Below are positions 41,187 through 49,187 of a stretch of 55,568 bases of DNA, piece after piece; the first letter of the stretch is position 1; every line of letters starts with the position of its first letter. Where the stretch lies: the NCBI GenBank assembly GCA_900544335.1, contig UQUS01000012.1, positions 1 through 55,568 of the forward strand, read 5' to 3'. The position numbers and the translations under genes were made by a program. The DNA is from an uncultured Sutterella sp. (GTDB taxonomy: Bacteria; Pseudomonadota; Gammaproteobacteria; Burkholderiales; Burkholderiaceae_F). A model generated the notes under the pieces. That model ran no database searches. It was not told where the DNA came from and saw nothing but the letters and a program-made list of their open reading frames with translations.

Positions 41187-43256
41187 TTGGACAAGAGGAT
41201 GATGCAACGCTTGGCGGTCTGGTGTTTGATCGCCTTTGTGCTTTTTACGGTTTTCCGGCAATTTAGCGGCGAACGTACGGTGGCCGGAAACTTAGACCAG
41301 ACAAGTTATACCCAGTTCATGGACGATGCCAAAGCCGGCAAAATTCGGCGTGTGGACGTGCAGGGACGACGCATTACCGTAACGCCTGCTGAGGGTGCGA
41401 CCTATACGATTACAAGTCCGGGAGACCTGTGGATGGTCGAGGACCTGCGCAAGAACGGCGTGCAGGTTTACGGAAAGCCCGATGAAGAGCCTTCTTTTCT
41501 CGAGCAAATTCTGATTAGTTGGTTCCCGATGATTCTTCTGATCGGCGTGTGGATTTTCTTCATGCGTCAGATGCAGATGGGTGGCAAAAACGGCGGTCCT
41601 TTCTCGTTCGGTAAAAGCAAGGCCCGCATGCTCGATGACTCGGCGAACAAGGTGCGTTTTGCCGACGTTGCCGGGTGCGATGAAGCCAAGGAAGATGTTC
41701 GGGAAGTCGTCGATTTCTTGAAAGATCCTTCAAAGTACCAGCGCCTGGGCGGGCACATTCCCCGCGGCATTTTGCTTGTCGGTTCGCCGGGTACCGGTAA
41801 GACGCTTTTGGCCAAGGCCATTGCCGGCGAAGCCGGAGTTCCGTTCTTTTCGATTTCGGGTTCGGACTTCGTGGAAATGTTCGTCGGCGTCGGCGCCTCT
41901 CGTGTGCGCGACATGTTCGAGACGGCTAAGAAAAACGCCCCGTGCATTATCTTCATCGATGAAATCGATGCCGTGGGGCGTCAACGCGGAGCCGGTCTCG
42001 GTGGCGGCAATGACGAACGCGAGCAGACCTTAAACCAAATGCTCGTGGAGATGGACGGCTTTGAGACCGGGACGAACGTGATTGTCGTTGCGGCAACGAA
42101 CCGCCCCGATGTTCTCGATCCGGCCCTGATGCGTCCGGGACGCTTTGACCGCCAGGTCGTCGTGCCGCTTCCCGATATTCGCGGACGTGAGCAGATTCTT
42201 GCCGTGCACATGAAAAAGATTCCCCTCGGTGCGGACGTGCAGACCGATGTTCTCGCACGCGGGACCCCGGGCTTTTCGGGTGCTGATTTGGCGAACCTAG
42301 TCAATGAAGCGGCACTTTTTGCGGCGCGCCGTAACGGGCGTGTTGTGGAAATGCACGACTTTGAATTGGCTAAAGACAAAATCATGATGGGCGCAGAGCG
42401 TAAGTCCATGGTCATGACCGAAGACGAGCGACGCAATACGGCCTATCACGAGTCCGGTCACGCTCTCGTTGCCAAATTAATGCCTAAGTCCGATCCGGTG
42501 CACAAGGTGACGATTGTGCCGCGCGGACGTGCTTTGGGCTTGACGATGCAGTTACCGGAAACGGACCGCTATGCCTACGATAAGCAGTACCTTCTGACGC
42601 GCATTGCGATTTTATTCGGCGGTCGTATTGCCGAAGAAGTCTTTATGCACCAGATGACGACCGGGGCGAGTAACGATTTTGAACGCGCCACGCAGCTTGC
42701 GCGTGACATGGTCATGCGTTTCGGAATGAGCGACAAGATGGGCGTCATGGTCTATGCCGAAAACGAAGGGGAAGTTTTCTTGGGACGCGCCGTGACAAAG
42801 ACCACGCACATTTCCGAAAAGACGATGCAGGCCGTCGATACCGAAATTCGGCGGATTCTCGAAGAGCAGTACGGAGTCGCTCGTAAACTGATTGAAGAGC
42901 ATCGCGACAAGATTGAGAAGATGGCCTCGGCTCTTTTGAAGTGGGAAACGCTCGACGCCGAGCAACTTGACGACATCATGGCCGGCAAAGACCCGCGCGA
43001 GCCCAAACCTCCGGAATCCCAGGACACACGCAAATCTGCGGAGTCCCAGGGAAAGGCTCCGGCTCAAGAGCAAGAGGGCGACTCCGTCAAGGCTTCTTCG
43101 GAAGAAAAAGGGTCGGAAGACAAGGCGCTGAAGGAAACGGCGCCCGAGTCGGCTCCCTCCGAGGCAGTAAGTGATACGTCAAAAGAATCGAGCTCGGACG
43201 AGCCCGTTAAGAAACCGCGCAAGCGCACGGTCAAAAAAGACGCTCCTACTGAGTAA
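41187..43256 (+). CDS. ftsH: ATP-dependent zinc metalloprotease FtsH
   Basis: FtsH is the essential inner membrane AAA protease that degrades misassembled membrane proteins and regulators such as LpxC. The start is taken as TTG at 41187, eight bases after a perfect AAAGGAG; the next ATG (41199) is too far from that site. Two membrane helices (about 8-26 and 105-125) flank a periplasmic domain. The AAA module has Walker A GSPGTGKT, Walker B IIFIDEID and the pore motif FVGVGASR, and the zinc site is HESGH with a downstream Asp/Glu. An 85-residue Ser/Glu/Lys-rich tail follows the protease domain. Its native place after rlmE is kept, apart from the pseudogene. Confidence 0.96.
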   Translation: MDKRMMQRLAVWCLIAFVLFTVFRQFSGERTVAGNLDQTSYTQFMDDAKAGKIRRVDVQGRRITVTPAEGATYTITSPGDLWMVEDLRKNGVQVYGKPDEEPSFLEQILISWFPMILLIGVWIFFMRQMQMGGKNGGPFSFGKSKARMLDDSANKVRFADVAGCDEAKEDVREVVDFLKDPSKYQRLGGHIPRGILLVGSPGTGKTLLAKAIAGEAGVPFFSISGSDFVEMFVGVGASRVRDMFETAKKNAPCIIFIDEIDAVGRQRGAGLGGGNDEREQTLNQMLVEMDGFETGTNVIVVAATNRPDVLDPALMRPGRFDRQVVVPLPDIRGREQILAVHMKKIPLGADVQTDVLARGTPGFSGADLANLVNEAALFAARRNGRVVEMHDFELAKDKIMMGAERKSMVMTEDERRNTAYHESGHALVAKLMPKSDPVHKVTIVPRGRALGLTMQLPETDRYAYDKQYLLTRIAILFGGRIAEEVFMHQMTTGASNDFERATQLARDMVMRFGMSDKMGVMVYAENEGEVFLGRAVTKTTHISEKTMQAVDTEIRRILEEQYGVARKLIEEHRDKIEKMASALLKWETLDAEQLDDIMAGKDPREPKPPESQDTRKSAESQGKAPAQEQEGDSVKASSEEKGSEDKALKETAPESAPSEAVSDTSKESSSDEPVKKPRKRTVKKDAPTE

Positions 43257-43284
43257 TCGATTGATTAGACACGCATTTTCCCTG

Positions 43285-43308
43285 AGGCGCCCCTAACCGG
43301 GCGCTTTC
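43285..43308 (+). terminator. hairpin between ftsH and folP
   Basis: GCGCCC and GGGCGC form a strong stem around a short CTAACC loop, followed by only three T residues (TTTCGG). It may lower read-through from ftsH into folP without stopping it. Confidence 0.5.
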
Positions 43309-43326
43309 GGTCTTAGGGAGGTTTTC

Positions 43327-44133
43327 ATGTCAGAAGTACACATCTGGCAATGCCGTGACCATGCGGTTAGCCTGGATAAACCCGTGATTATGGGTATTGT
43401 CAATGTCACCCCTGACTCGTTTTCCGACGGGGGCAGTCACGCAACCGTGAGTGAGGCTCTTGCCTTTGCGTGCCAATTAGCACATGAGGGCGCCGACATT
43501 CTGGATATCGGAGGCGAATCGACACGTCCGGGTTCCGCACCGCTTGACCCCCGAGAAGAACAAAAACGCATTCTTCCTGTTGTCAAAGCATTGGTTGGTG
43601 AAGGGTACACGGTGTCGGTTGATACCTATCACCCCGAAACCATGCGTGCTGTTTTAGATCTCGGTGCCCATATCATCAATGACGTCAAGGGCTTTACTCA
43701 GGCCGGCGCCGTCGATGCCGTGCGAGGAAGCGATGCCGGTCTTGTCATCATGCATTTTGAGGCGGTGCGTCCCGGGCACCTTTTTCAAGACATCGAGGCG
43801 TTTTTAGAGCAACAGAGTCAGCTTCTTCTTGCGGCCGGAGTCCCGGCTCGGACGATTTGTTGGGACCCCGGGTTCGGGTTCGGAAAAACGATGGAAGAAA
43901 ACCTGACGCTTCTAGAGCACTTTGAGGATTTTCGTTGCCCGAATTACCCGGTTCTGATCGGAGTTTCCCGCAAACGCATGATCGGCGCGATGACGGGAAT
44001 TGCCGACCCGGCCAAACGCGCGGACGGATCTGTGAAAGCCGCTTTAACAGCCGTCAAAAAGGGCGCTCACATCGTACGAGTTCACGATGTGGCGCAAACG
44101 CTTGCCGCGCTCAAAGAGGTCGGGTTGCGCTGA
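43327..44133 (+). CDS. folP: dihydropteroate synthase
   Basis: FolP condenses 6-hydroxymethyl-dihydropterin pyrophosphate with p-aminobenzoate in folate synthesis and is the target of sulfonamides. The 268-residue TIM barrel shows IMGIVNVTPDSFSDGG at the start, the pyrophosphate loop DIGGESTRPGS, INDVKGF, the pterin-site DPGFGFGKT and the closing ISRKRMIG-like VSRKRMIG and VHDVAQTL. GGGAGG stands five bases before the ATG. It belongs to the ftsH-folP-glmM cluster, whose order is widely conserved. Confidence 0.96.
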   Translation: MSEVHIWQCRDHAVSLDKPVIMGIVNVTPDSFSDGGSHATVSEALAFACQLAHEGADILDIGGESTRPGSAPLDPREEQKRILPVVKALVGEGYTVSVDTYHPETMRAVLDLGAHIINDVKGFTQAGAVDAVRGSDAGLVIMHFEAVRPGHLFQDIEAFLEQQSQLLLAAGVPARTICWDPGFGFGKTMEENLTLLEHFEDFRCPNYPVLIGVSRKRMIGAMTGIADPAKRADGSVKAALTAVKKGAHIVRVHDVAQTLAALKEVGLR

Positions 44134-44194
44134 GAGGGCGTGTTGCATCTTGGCATTGTCTAAAATGGCATAAAAATTTATCTAGGGGGAAGTT

Positions 44195-45529
44195 ATGGCT
44201 CGAAAGTATTTCGGAACCGACGGGGTGCGCGGAACGGTCGGAACCGACCCGATTACGCCCGATTTTGTTCTCAAATTAGGTCAATCTGCGGGGCGTGTTT
44301 TTTCTGAGAAAAAGTCAGGGTCTCGCCCGGTCGTTTTAATCGGCAAAGACACCCGCGTTTCGGGCTATATGTTAGAGGCGGCTTTGCAGGCCGGCTTTTC
44401 TTCTTCCGGTGTTGACGTTTTGCTCTGCGGACCGATTCCGACTCCGGCGGTCGCGTACCTGACGCGCGCGTTGCGCCTAGATGCCGGTGTTGTCATCAGC
44501 GCAAGCCACAATCCTTTTGACGATAACGGCATTAAGTTTTTTTCCGAAAAGGGCATGAAACTACCCGATGCCGTCGAAGAGGCTATCGAGCAGGAGATGG
44601 ACAAGGGCTTTGCGTGTCTTACCAGTGACAAACTCGGCAAGGCGCGTCGTTTGGATGATGCCGTCGGTCGCTATGTGGAATTTTGTAAGAGTACGTTCCC
44701 CTCGCACCTCGATTTAAAAGGCATGCGCCTTTATTTGGATTGCGCCAACGGGGCGTCATACCACGTGGCGCCGGATGTTTTCCACGAACTCGGTGCGGAC
44801 ATCGTAACCGATGGGGATAAGCCTGACGGCTTTAACATCAATCGAGGCTTGGGCGCCACGCACACCGAGACGCTTTCGGCGCGTACGGCTCAAGCCGGGT
44901 GCGACCTGGGGCTCGCTTTTGACGGCGATGCCGATCGCTTAATCATGGCCGATGCCAAGGGGCGTGTCTATAACGGCGACGAACTTCTTTATGTCATCGT
45001 CTCCGATAGGGCACGTCATAAGCCCGTGGCCGGTGTAGCCGGGACCTTGATGACCAACTACGCTTTGGAAAAGAAATTGACCGAGGACGGGATTCCTTTT
45101 GTGCGTGCCAAGGTCGGCGACCGGTATGTGATGGAAGAACTCTTGGCTCGCAAGTGGCTTTACGGCGGCGAGTCGAGCGGACACATCATTGCTCTGGATC
45201 GTCAGACAACCGGAGACGGTGTTGTCAGTGCTTTGCAGGTGCTTGCTGCCATGCGCTCTCAAGGAAAAACGTTGCAAGAGTTGCTGGCCGGATTAACTCT
45301 GATGCCGCAGATTCTTATCAACACTCGCGTTCCCAAGGGCTATCGCTGGCAAGAGGATGCGCTTTTTGTGAAATCGGTTGAAAAGGCCCAAAAAGAAATT
45401 GCCGGTCGCGGTCGGGTGTTGATTCGACCGTCGGGGACCGAACCCTTGTTGCGTGTTATGGCTGAGGCCGATGATGCCGAGTTTGCCCGCACCTTGGCAC
45501 AAACGATGTCCGAGGCGATTGCGCGGTAA
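44195..45529 (+). CDS. glmM: phosphoglucosamine mutase
   Basis: GlmM converts glucosamine-6-phosphate to glucosamine-1-phosphate for UDP-GlcNAc, the precursor of peptidoglycan and LPS. The 444-residue protein has the four family domains: active-site phosphoserine Ser104 in ISASHNPF, the metal loop DGDADR, the sugar-specificity loop GGESSGHII and the phosphate loop RPSGTEPLLRVM. AGGGGGA precedes the ATG. It ends 74 bp before a tnpB element inserted downstream and read convergently. Confidence 0.97.
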   Translation: MARKYFGTDGVRGTVGTDPITPDFVLKLGQSAGRVFSEKKSGSRPVVLIGKDTRVSGYMLEAALQAGFSSSGVDVLLCGPIPTPAVAYLTRALRLDAGVVISASHNPFDDNGIKFFSEKGMKLPDAVEEAIEQEMDKGFACLTSDKLGKARRLDDAVGRYVEFCKSTFPSHLDLKGMRLYLDCANGASYHVAPDVFHELGADIVTDGDKPDGFNINRGLGATHTETLSARTAQAGCDLGLAFDGDADRLIMADAKGRVYNGDELLYVIVSDRARHKPVAGVAGTLMTNYALEKKLTEDGIPFVRAKVGDRYVMEELLARKWLYGGESSGHIIALDRQTTGDGVVSALQVLAAMRSQGKTLQELLAGLTLMPQILINTRVPKGYRWQEDALFVKSVEKAQKEIAGRGRVLIRPSGTEPLLRVMAEADDAEFARTLAQTMSEAIAR

Positions 45530-45603
45530 AGTGCCGAGCATCGGCGCCCTGAAAAACTCGAGTCGGCGAAGATTTGTCACGGCTGAAAAACATGATTGAC
45601 GTA

Positions 45604-45634
45604 CTCCCCAGCCTGAAGACTGAGGATTCTTGGA
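45604..45634 (-). ncRNA. 3' scaffold of the second TnpB guide RNA
   Basis: On the minus strand CCTCAGTCTTCAGGCTGGGGAG (split here as CCTCAGTCTT and CAGGCTGGGGAG, 45625-45604) forms the hairpin seen at the right end of many IS605-family elements and at the 3' end of their guide-RNA scaffolds. The adjacent host bases (about 45603-45584, minus strand) would be the guide. Confidence 0.6.
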
Positions 45635-46810
45635 TCAAACGCCGGATGCCGACTTTCGTCGGTCTGACTCCGGCTCTCCTTGACGGACGATCGTCCCGCC
45701 CGTTACTACTCTGTCAGCAATGCGAAGCGCTTCCGCAAGAATATTGCGAGCCGCATTCACGTCACGGTCATGCACCGCACCACAGTGCGGGCATGTCCAC
45801 TGACGTACCTTCAGATCTTTCGTGCCTTCAAATTTAAATCCGCAGACCGAGCAAAGCTGGCTTGAAGCGAACCATTGATCAACATGAACTACCTGAGTAC
45901 CCACTTTCGATGCGACATAGCTGAGAATAGAAGAGAACTCGGAAAATCCGTAGTCACTCACCTTCCGTCCCCAAAGACGTTGCATTGCCTTAATGTTGAG
46001 TGTTTCAAGTCCGATGAACGCAAAATCCCCGACCAGCTTCCAGGCGGTTTTCCACTGCCAGGCCAGACGCTGATTGGCGATGCGTCGGTAAAGACGCGCC
46101 AAATCACGTTGCGCCCGTCGGTAGTTGGCAGAGCCTTTCTGCTTACGGGAAAGAATGCGGTGAAGTCGTTTCACGGCCTTCAGGTTCTGCTTAAAGAATT
46201 CAGGACTCTCAATGGTTGTTTCGTCAGAGCCGGTAAGGTAGGTTTTCAAACCGAAGTCCAGGCCGACTGCATTACCCAGCCGTGGAAGGACGTGATTTGC
46301 TGCCTCATCTTCAACTGCGAAACAAAGCCAAAGATCGTTCGCCGAATCACGTTTCACCGTGAGGGTCTTGATCTTTCCTTCGATCTCTCGGGACTTGAAA
46401 TACTTGTATTTCTGTCCGCAGATGACAAGCTCATTGCCGTCAAGCAGTTTGTAGCCCGTCTGCTTAAGCGTAAACGACTTGTATTTACGTACTTTTTTAA
46501 AACCGGGAAGACCGCATTTTTCTCCGTTCTTCTTGGCATCAAAAAATCGCTTGTAACTGCGGTACAGTCTTTCAACCACGTCCTGAAGCGCCTGCGAACC
46601 CATTTCACACAAGTACCCATAGGGTTGACGTTTCTTGAGTTTCGTCAGATGCTTCTTGAGGACGTTTTCAGACACCGATTTTCCGTAAAACCGGTAGAAC
46701 CTCCTTGTGAAAGCCACGCAATGGTTCCACGCCAATGCACCGGCATTGATCTGCCGGTGCAGTTTCTTATTGCGCTTCGCCGAAAGGAGCTTGTATTTGT
46801 AGGTTCTCAT
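45635..46810 (-). CDS. tnpB: RNA-guided nuclease TnpB, solo copy
   Basis: The 391-residue protein, from the ATG at 46810, is of a different TnpB subfamily from the copy at 574-1770 (N-terminus MRTYKYKLLSAKRNKKL, typical OrfB helix-turn-helix). RuvC residues are complete: Asp185 in GLDFGLKT, Glu269 in IGLETLNIKAM and Asp350 in HDRDVNAARN. The zinc ribbon has four cysteines (CSVCGF and CPHCGA). No disruption is seen, so RNA-guided cutting is likely retained. It is convergent with glmM. Fifteen earlier in-frame codons from 46855 are not family-like. Confidence 0.93.
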   Translation of the reverse strand: MRTYKYKLLSAKRNKKLHRQINAGALAWNHCVAFTRRFYRFYGKSVSENVLKKHLTKLKKRQPYGYLCEMGSQALQDVVERLYRSYKRFFDAKKNGEKCGLPGFKKVRKYKSFTLKQTGYKLLDGNELVICGQKYKYFKSREIEGKIKTLTVKRDSANDLWLCFAVEDEAANHVLPRLGNAVGLDFGLKTYLTGSDETTIESPEFFKQNLKAVKRLHRILSRKQKGSANYRRAQRDLARLYRRIANQRLAWQWKTAWKLVGDFAFIGLETLNIKAMQRLWGRKVSDYGFSEFSSILSYVASKVGTQVVHVDQWFASSQLCSVCGFKFEGTKDLKVRQWTCPHCGAVHDRDVNAARNILAEALRIADRVVTGGTIVRQGEPESDRRKSASGV

Positions 46811-46990
46811 GGTTGAAATGATACAGCGGATCTTCCGTAGTTTTGAACACAACAACCTGAGCGCCTTATATCCTCCTCCTGAAGGAACAGGTTTTACGGC
46901 GCGTGTGATAAAGCGAATCGTTAGTCAAGAAATTGCGTGCAAGCTTTAATAAGAGACATGCTTATTAAGGATTTCACGATGCAGTGCCGT

Positions 46991-47455
46991 TCAGTCCGTT
47001 CGGGGCAGCAGCGACGAAATCTTGCCGAGGACCAAGACATCCTGTATAGAGTTGCTGACAACGTGAAATAGGACATAAATCATCCGAGTGTTCGCAAGAC
47101 TCTCTCGGACCATCCTCGGATAGGCGGCGCTCATGTCGCACGTGACTGAGCGAATCTGCTCGGATCGGTCCTTTTTGGTGAGCCAATCAAAGAACGTCTG
47201 AAGATTTTTCTCGGATTTGTCCATTCCGCCCCAAAGCCCGTTCTTTTCCACTCCGTCCATCACAACCGTTGCGTAACGGTGCCCTTTACGCACGGAGAAC
47301 TCATCAATCATCAGAGGCTGAACGCCGGACAAATCAACTTGGTCGAACAGGAGATTTAACTGGATTGTGTCGAGATCCTTGCCGGTACTCCAAGAGAGTT
47401 GCGTGAGGCGGACGACATCAGAAATCGAAAGCCTCAAGCGCAGGAGTGCCTGCAA
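46991..47455 (-). pseudogene. fragment of an ISL3-family transposase
   Basis: The open stretch covers only the start of the DDE domain: IDEFSVRKGHRYATVVMD with the first catalytic Asp, TCDMSAAYPRMVRE with the second, and LFHVVSNSIQDV. The N-terminal zinc finger and helix-turn-helix and the last third with the catalytic Glu are missing; full-length proteins have about 400-440 residues. The frame opens at a TTG without a ribosome site. It lies next to the left end of the solo tnpB element, suggesting serial insertions at one spot. Confidence 0.85.
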
Positions 47456-47739
47456 ATAAGAAGTAGCAGCGCTTGAGTCGGAGGCTGTGCAATGGCAGCC
47501 ATGGGACGACTCTTTTTAGGGAAAAATCATTTTAGGATAATCGCGCCATCTATGTTTTGTGCTGTGATTTCCGACAGAGACAAGGCCGAGGGTAGGCTGC
47601 GCCAAGAAGCCACATAACCGGTCGCAACCGAGGAAAGGCTTCTTCCTTGAGCTATTAATGAGAGGTCGGCATGACGCTGTCAGTTCAGTGGGCACAAAAC
47701 GCCGGGAAATGCTCTTTCCCGTAAAACCGTGAGGAACCA
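47456..47739. other. sequence without recognisable gene beside the ISL3 fragment
   Basis: This stretch precedes the ISL3 fragment on its coding strand but no frame gives the N-terminal ISL3 domains, and I see no terminal inverted repeat. It is probably decayed transposon or host spacer. Confidence 0.4.
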
Positions 47740-47772
47740 AAAAAGACCCCGCGCCGTCTTAGGCCCGGGGAG
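47740..47772 (-). terminator. intrinsic terminator of the Fur-box porin gene
   Basis: On the minus strand CCCCG (47771-47767) pairs with CGGGG (47752-47748) and TCTTTTTT follows, about 40 bp past the porin stop codon. Confidence 0.7.
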
Positions 47773-47810
47773 AGATAAGATGATTTAATCGAAGGAATTC
47801 GGGATCGTTC

Positions 47811-48905
47811 TCAGAACGTGTGATTGATTCCGAGACCGAATTGGTAGGCGTTAAGGGCCTCTTTTTCGGCGAAGGCCTTCTTTCCTTTCACGAGAACGGC
47901 TCCCGTGTACAGGCTCGTGCGCTTAGAAAACTCATACGTGTAAGAAACGCCGAGCGTATAGGCCTTGCCCGGCAAATCCATTTCGGAAGATTTGACGCGT
48001 GCGTACTGGCCGGCAACAGCGACTGTGCCGCCTGCTATCGGTGCCGTTGCTCCGAGGACAACGGAATCAACTCGCGCCGGTGCGTCTTGGTCATCTTCCT
48101 CAAAGAGCGAATCTAAGGCGCCGTCAGCAAAGGAACGTAAGCTCGCATTCTTAGCATGCTGGTAGATAACCATGGGCTTAATGCACTCGGCATCCCAAGA
48201 TAGACCTGCGGAGTAATAGGTCCCGTTGCGACCGGCTGGTGTCCCAGGAGCCCGGCGTTCCGCTTCAGCAGCCAGGATGCCGGCAAAGGGTCCGTTCTCG
48301 TAGAGCGCACCGACGCCGTAGTAGTGGTCCCGGTCAGTCCACTTGGGAATGTCCTTGTCGCCGGCCGAGGCTTGAAGTGCAATCTTAAGTCCGTCTACGG
48401 GCATCACTTCAAGCGCAATTGCCGATGTCGGGGCCATGTCTTTGGTCGCCATCAGGCCCATGCCGCCTAATCCATAGGCCGCTTCCAAGGGATCGAATCC
48501 GCCGATCAGGTCAAAGTCGCCGCCCCCGGACGTAAGAGCCCCGCCTAAGTTGCCGACGGAAACCTTGACGGTATCGTTTCCGATCCAAAGGTACGACATC
48601 GATCCGAAAATCGTATTTTCATCGGCAAGAACTCCCGTATCGGACGCGTATTCGCTTTCAAGTGCTACGCCGGCTTTAAAGCCGTTTGCCAGGTCTTCTT
48701 CGGCTGTGATGCCCCAGACTGAGTCACCTGCCCAAGCTGATTCCATCTTAATGCCCGTGGTCGAGCGGTTGTCGTTTTCGGCAACGCCCTTGGTGTGCGA
48801 GACGACAAACCCGGTTGAGATTGACCCGTAAATGTTCACCTCGGCTGCCTGAACCGCGAAGGCAGCACCTAAAGCCGCAAGCACGGGGACGAGTTTCTTT
48901 TTCAT
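47811..48905 (-). CDS. general porin, Gram-negative trimeric type (Fur-box copy)
   Basis: The 364-residue outer membrane protein has a signal peptide (MKKKLVPVLAALGAAFAVQA, cut before AEVNIYG), a barrel of alternating strands and the terminal phenylalanine needed for BAM recognition (INHTF). VNIYGSISTGF is the usual first strand of betaproteobacterial porins. It forms diffusion channels for small solutes. The start at 48905 has AGGA nine bases upstream. A promoter with an embedded Fur-type box lies about 100 bp upstream and a strong hairpin occupies the leader, so iron supply and message stability probably set its level. It differs clearly in sequence from the two porins near the right edge. 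Confidence 0.93.
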   Translation of the reverse strand: MKKKLVPVLAALGAAFAVQAAEVNIYGSISTGFVVSHTKGVAENDNRSTTGIKMESAWAGDSVWGITAEEDLANGFKAGVALESEYASDTGVLADENTIFGSMSYLWIGNDTVKVSVGNLGGALTSGGGDFDLIGGFDPLEAAYGLGGMGLMATKDMAPTSAIALEVMPVDGLKIALQASAGDKDIPKWTDRDHYYGVGALYENGPFAGILAAEAERRAPGTPAGRNGTYYSAGLSWDAECIKPMVIYQHAKNASLRSFADGALDSLFEEDDQDAPARVDSVVLGATAPIAGGTVAVAGQYARVKSSEMDLPGKAYTLGVSYTYEFSKRTSLYTGAVLVKGKKAFAEKEALNAYQFGLGINHTF

Positions 48906-48930
48906 GATGTTTTTCCTGAGATAAAGAGAA

Positions 48931-48999
48931 AAATGCGACCGGCATCTGTTGTGCAAGGAGTTCGAAAGGTGACAGATGCCGGTCCGACAGGACGCATTT
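48931..48999. promoter_or_regulatory. long inverted repeat in the porin mRNA leader
   Basis: Perfect 13-bp arms GACCGGCATCTGT (48937-48949) and ACAGATGCCGGTC (48972-48984) have a 22-base loop; outer arms AAATGCG (48931-48937) and CGCATTT (48993-48999) extend it. With transcription starting near 48988, the inner stem would be at the very 5' end of the porin message. Confidence 0.75.
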
Positions 49000-49025
49000 T
49001 AAACATAAATGAGAATCATTCGCAA
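48996..49025 (-). promoter_or_regulatory. porin promoter with embedded Fur-type box
   Basis: Minus-strand -35 TTGCGA (49025-49020) and -10 TAAAAT (49001-48996) are 18 bp apart. The bases between and over them read ATAAATGAGAATCATTCGC (plus strand, 49005-49023), which matches the 19-bp Fur consensus at about 13 positions, including its core. Bound Fur would block RNA polymerase when iron is plentiful. Confidence 0.65.
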
Positions 49026-49187
49026 TACGGAATTTTAAAAAGAGCGTTCGCCGTCACATTTTTCTGTTGCACGAGTGCTCTCGGCGGTCGTGCGCCGGTG
49101 AAAAAGGGAGGGCTTTCTCTCGGACTCTGCCGGGGACTGGACTAAAATCCTTATCCTCCTCTTTTTTGTTTTGATTGCGAAGTCACC

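Larger units (their letters stand above)
45600..46900 (-). mobile_element. solo tnpB element (IS1341-like, IS200/IS605 family)
   Basis: A single intact tnpB without tnpA is flanked downstream by the conserved right-end hairpin of this group. The right boundary lies near 45600-45603. The left boundary is uncertain; the segment 46811-46900 carries a CTTCAGGAGGAGGAT stretch (minus strand) that looks like the left end. Movement would need a TnpA supplied elsewhere. Confidence 0.75.

Noticed and set aside
45875..46816. Long plus-strand open frame (313 codons) opposite the solo tnpB
   Set aside because: It is an antisense shadow; the minus strand has complete RuvC and zinc motifs.
47516..47740. 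75-codon minus-strand frame next to the ISL3 fragment as its N-terminus
   Set aside because: It shows none of the zinc-finger or helix-turn-helix residues expected in ISL3 transposases.
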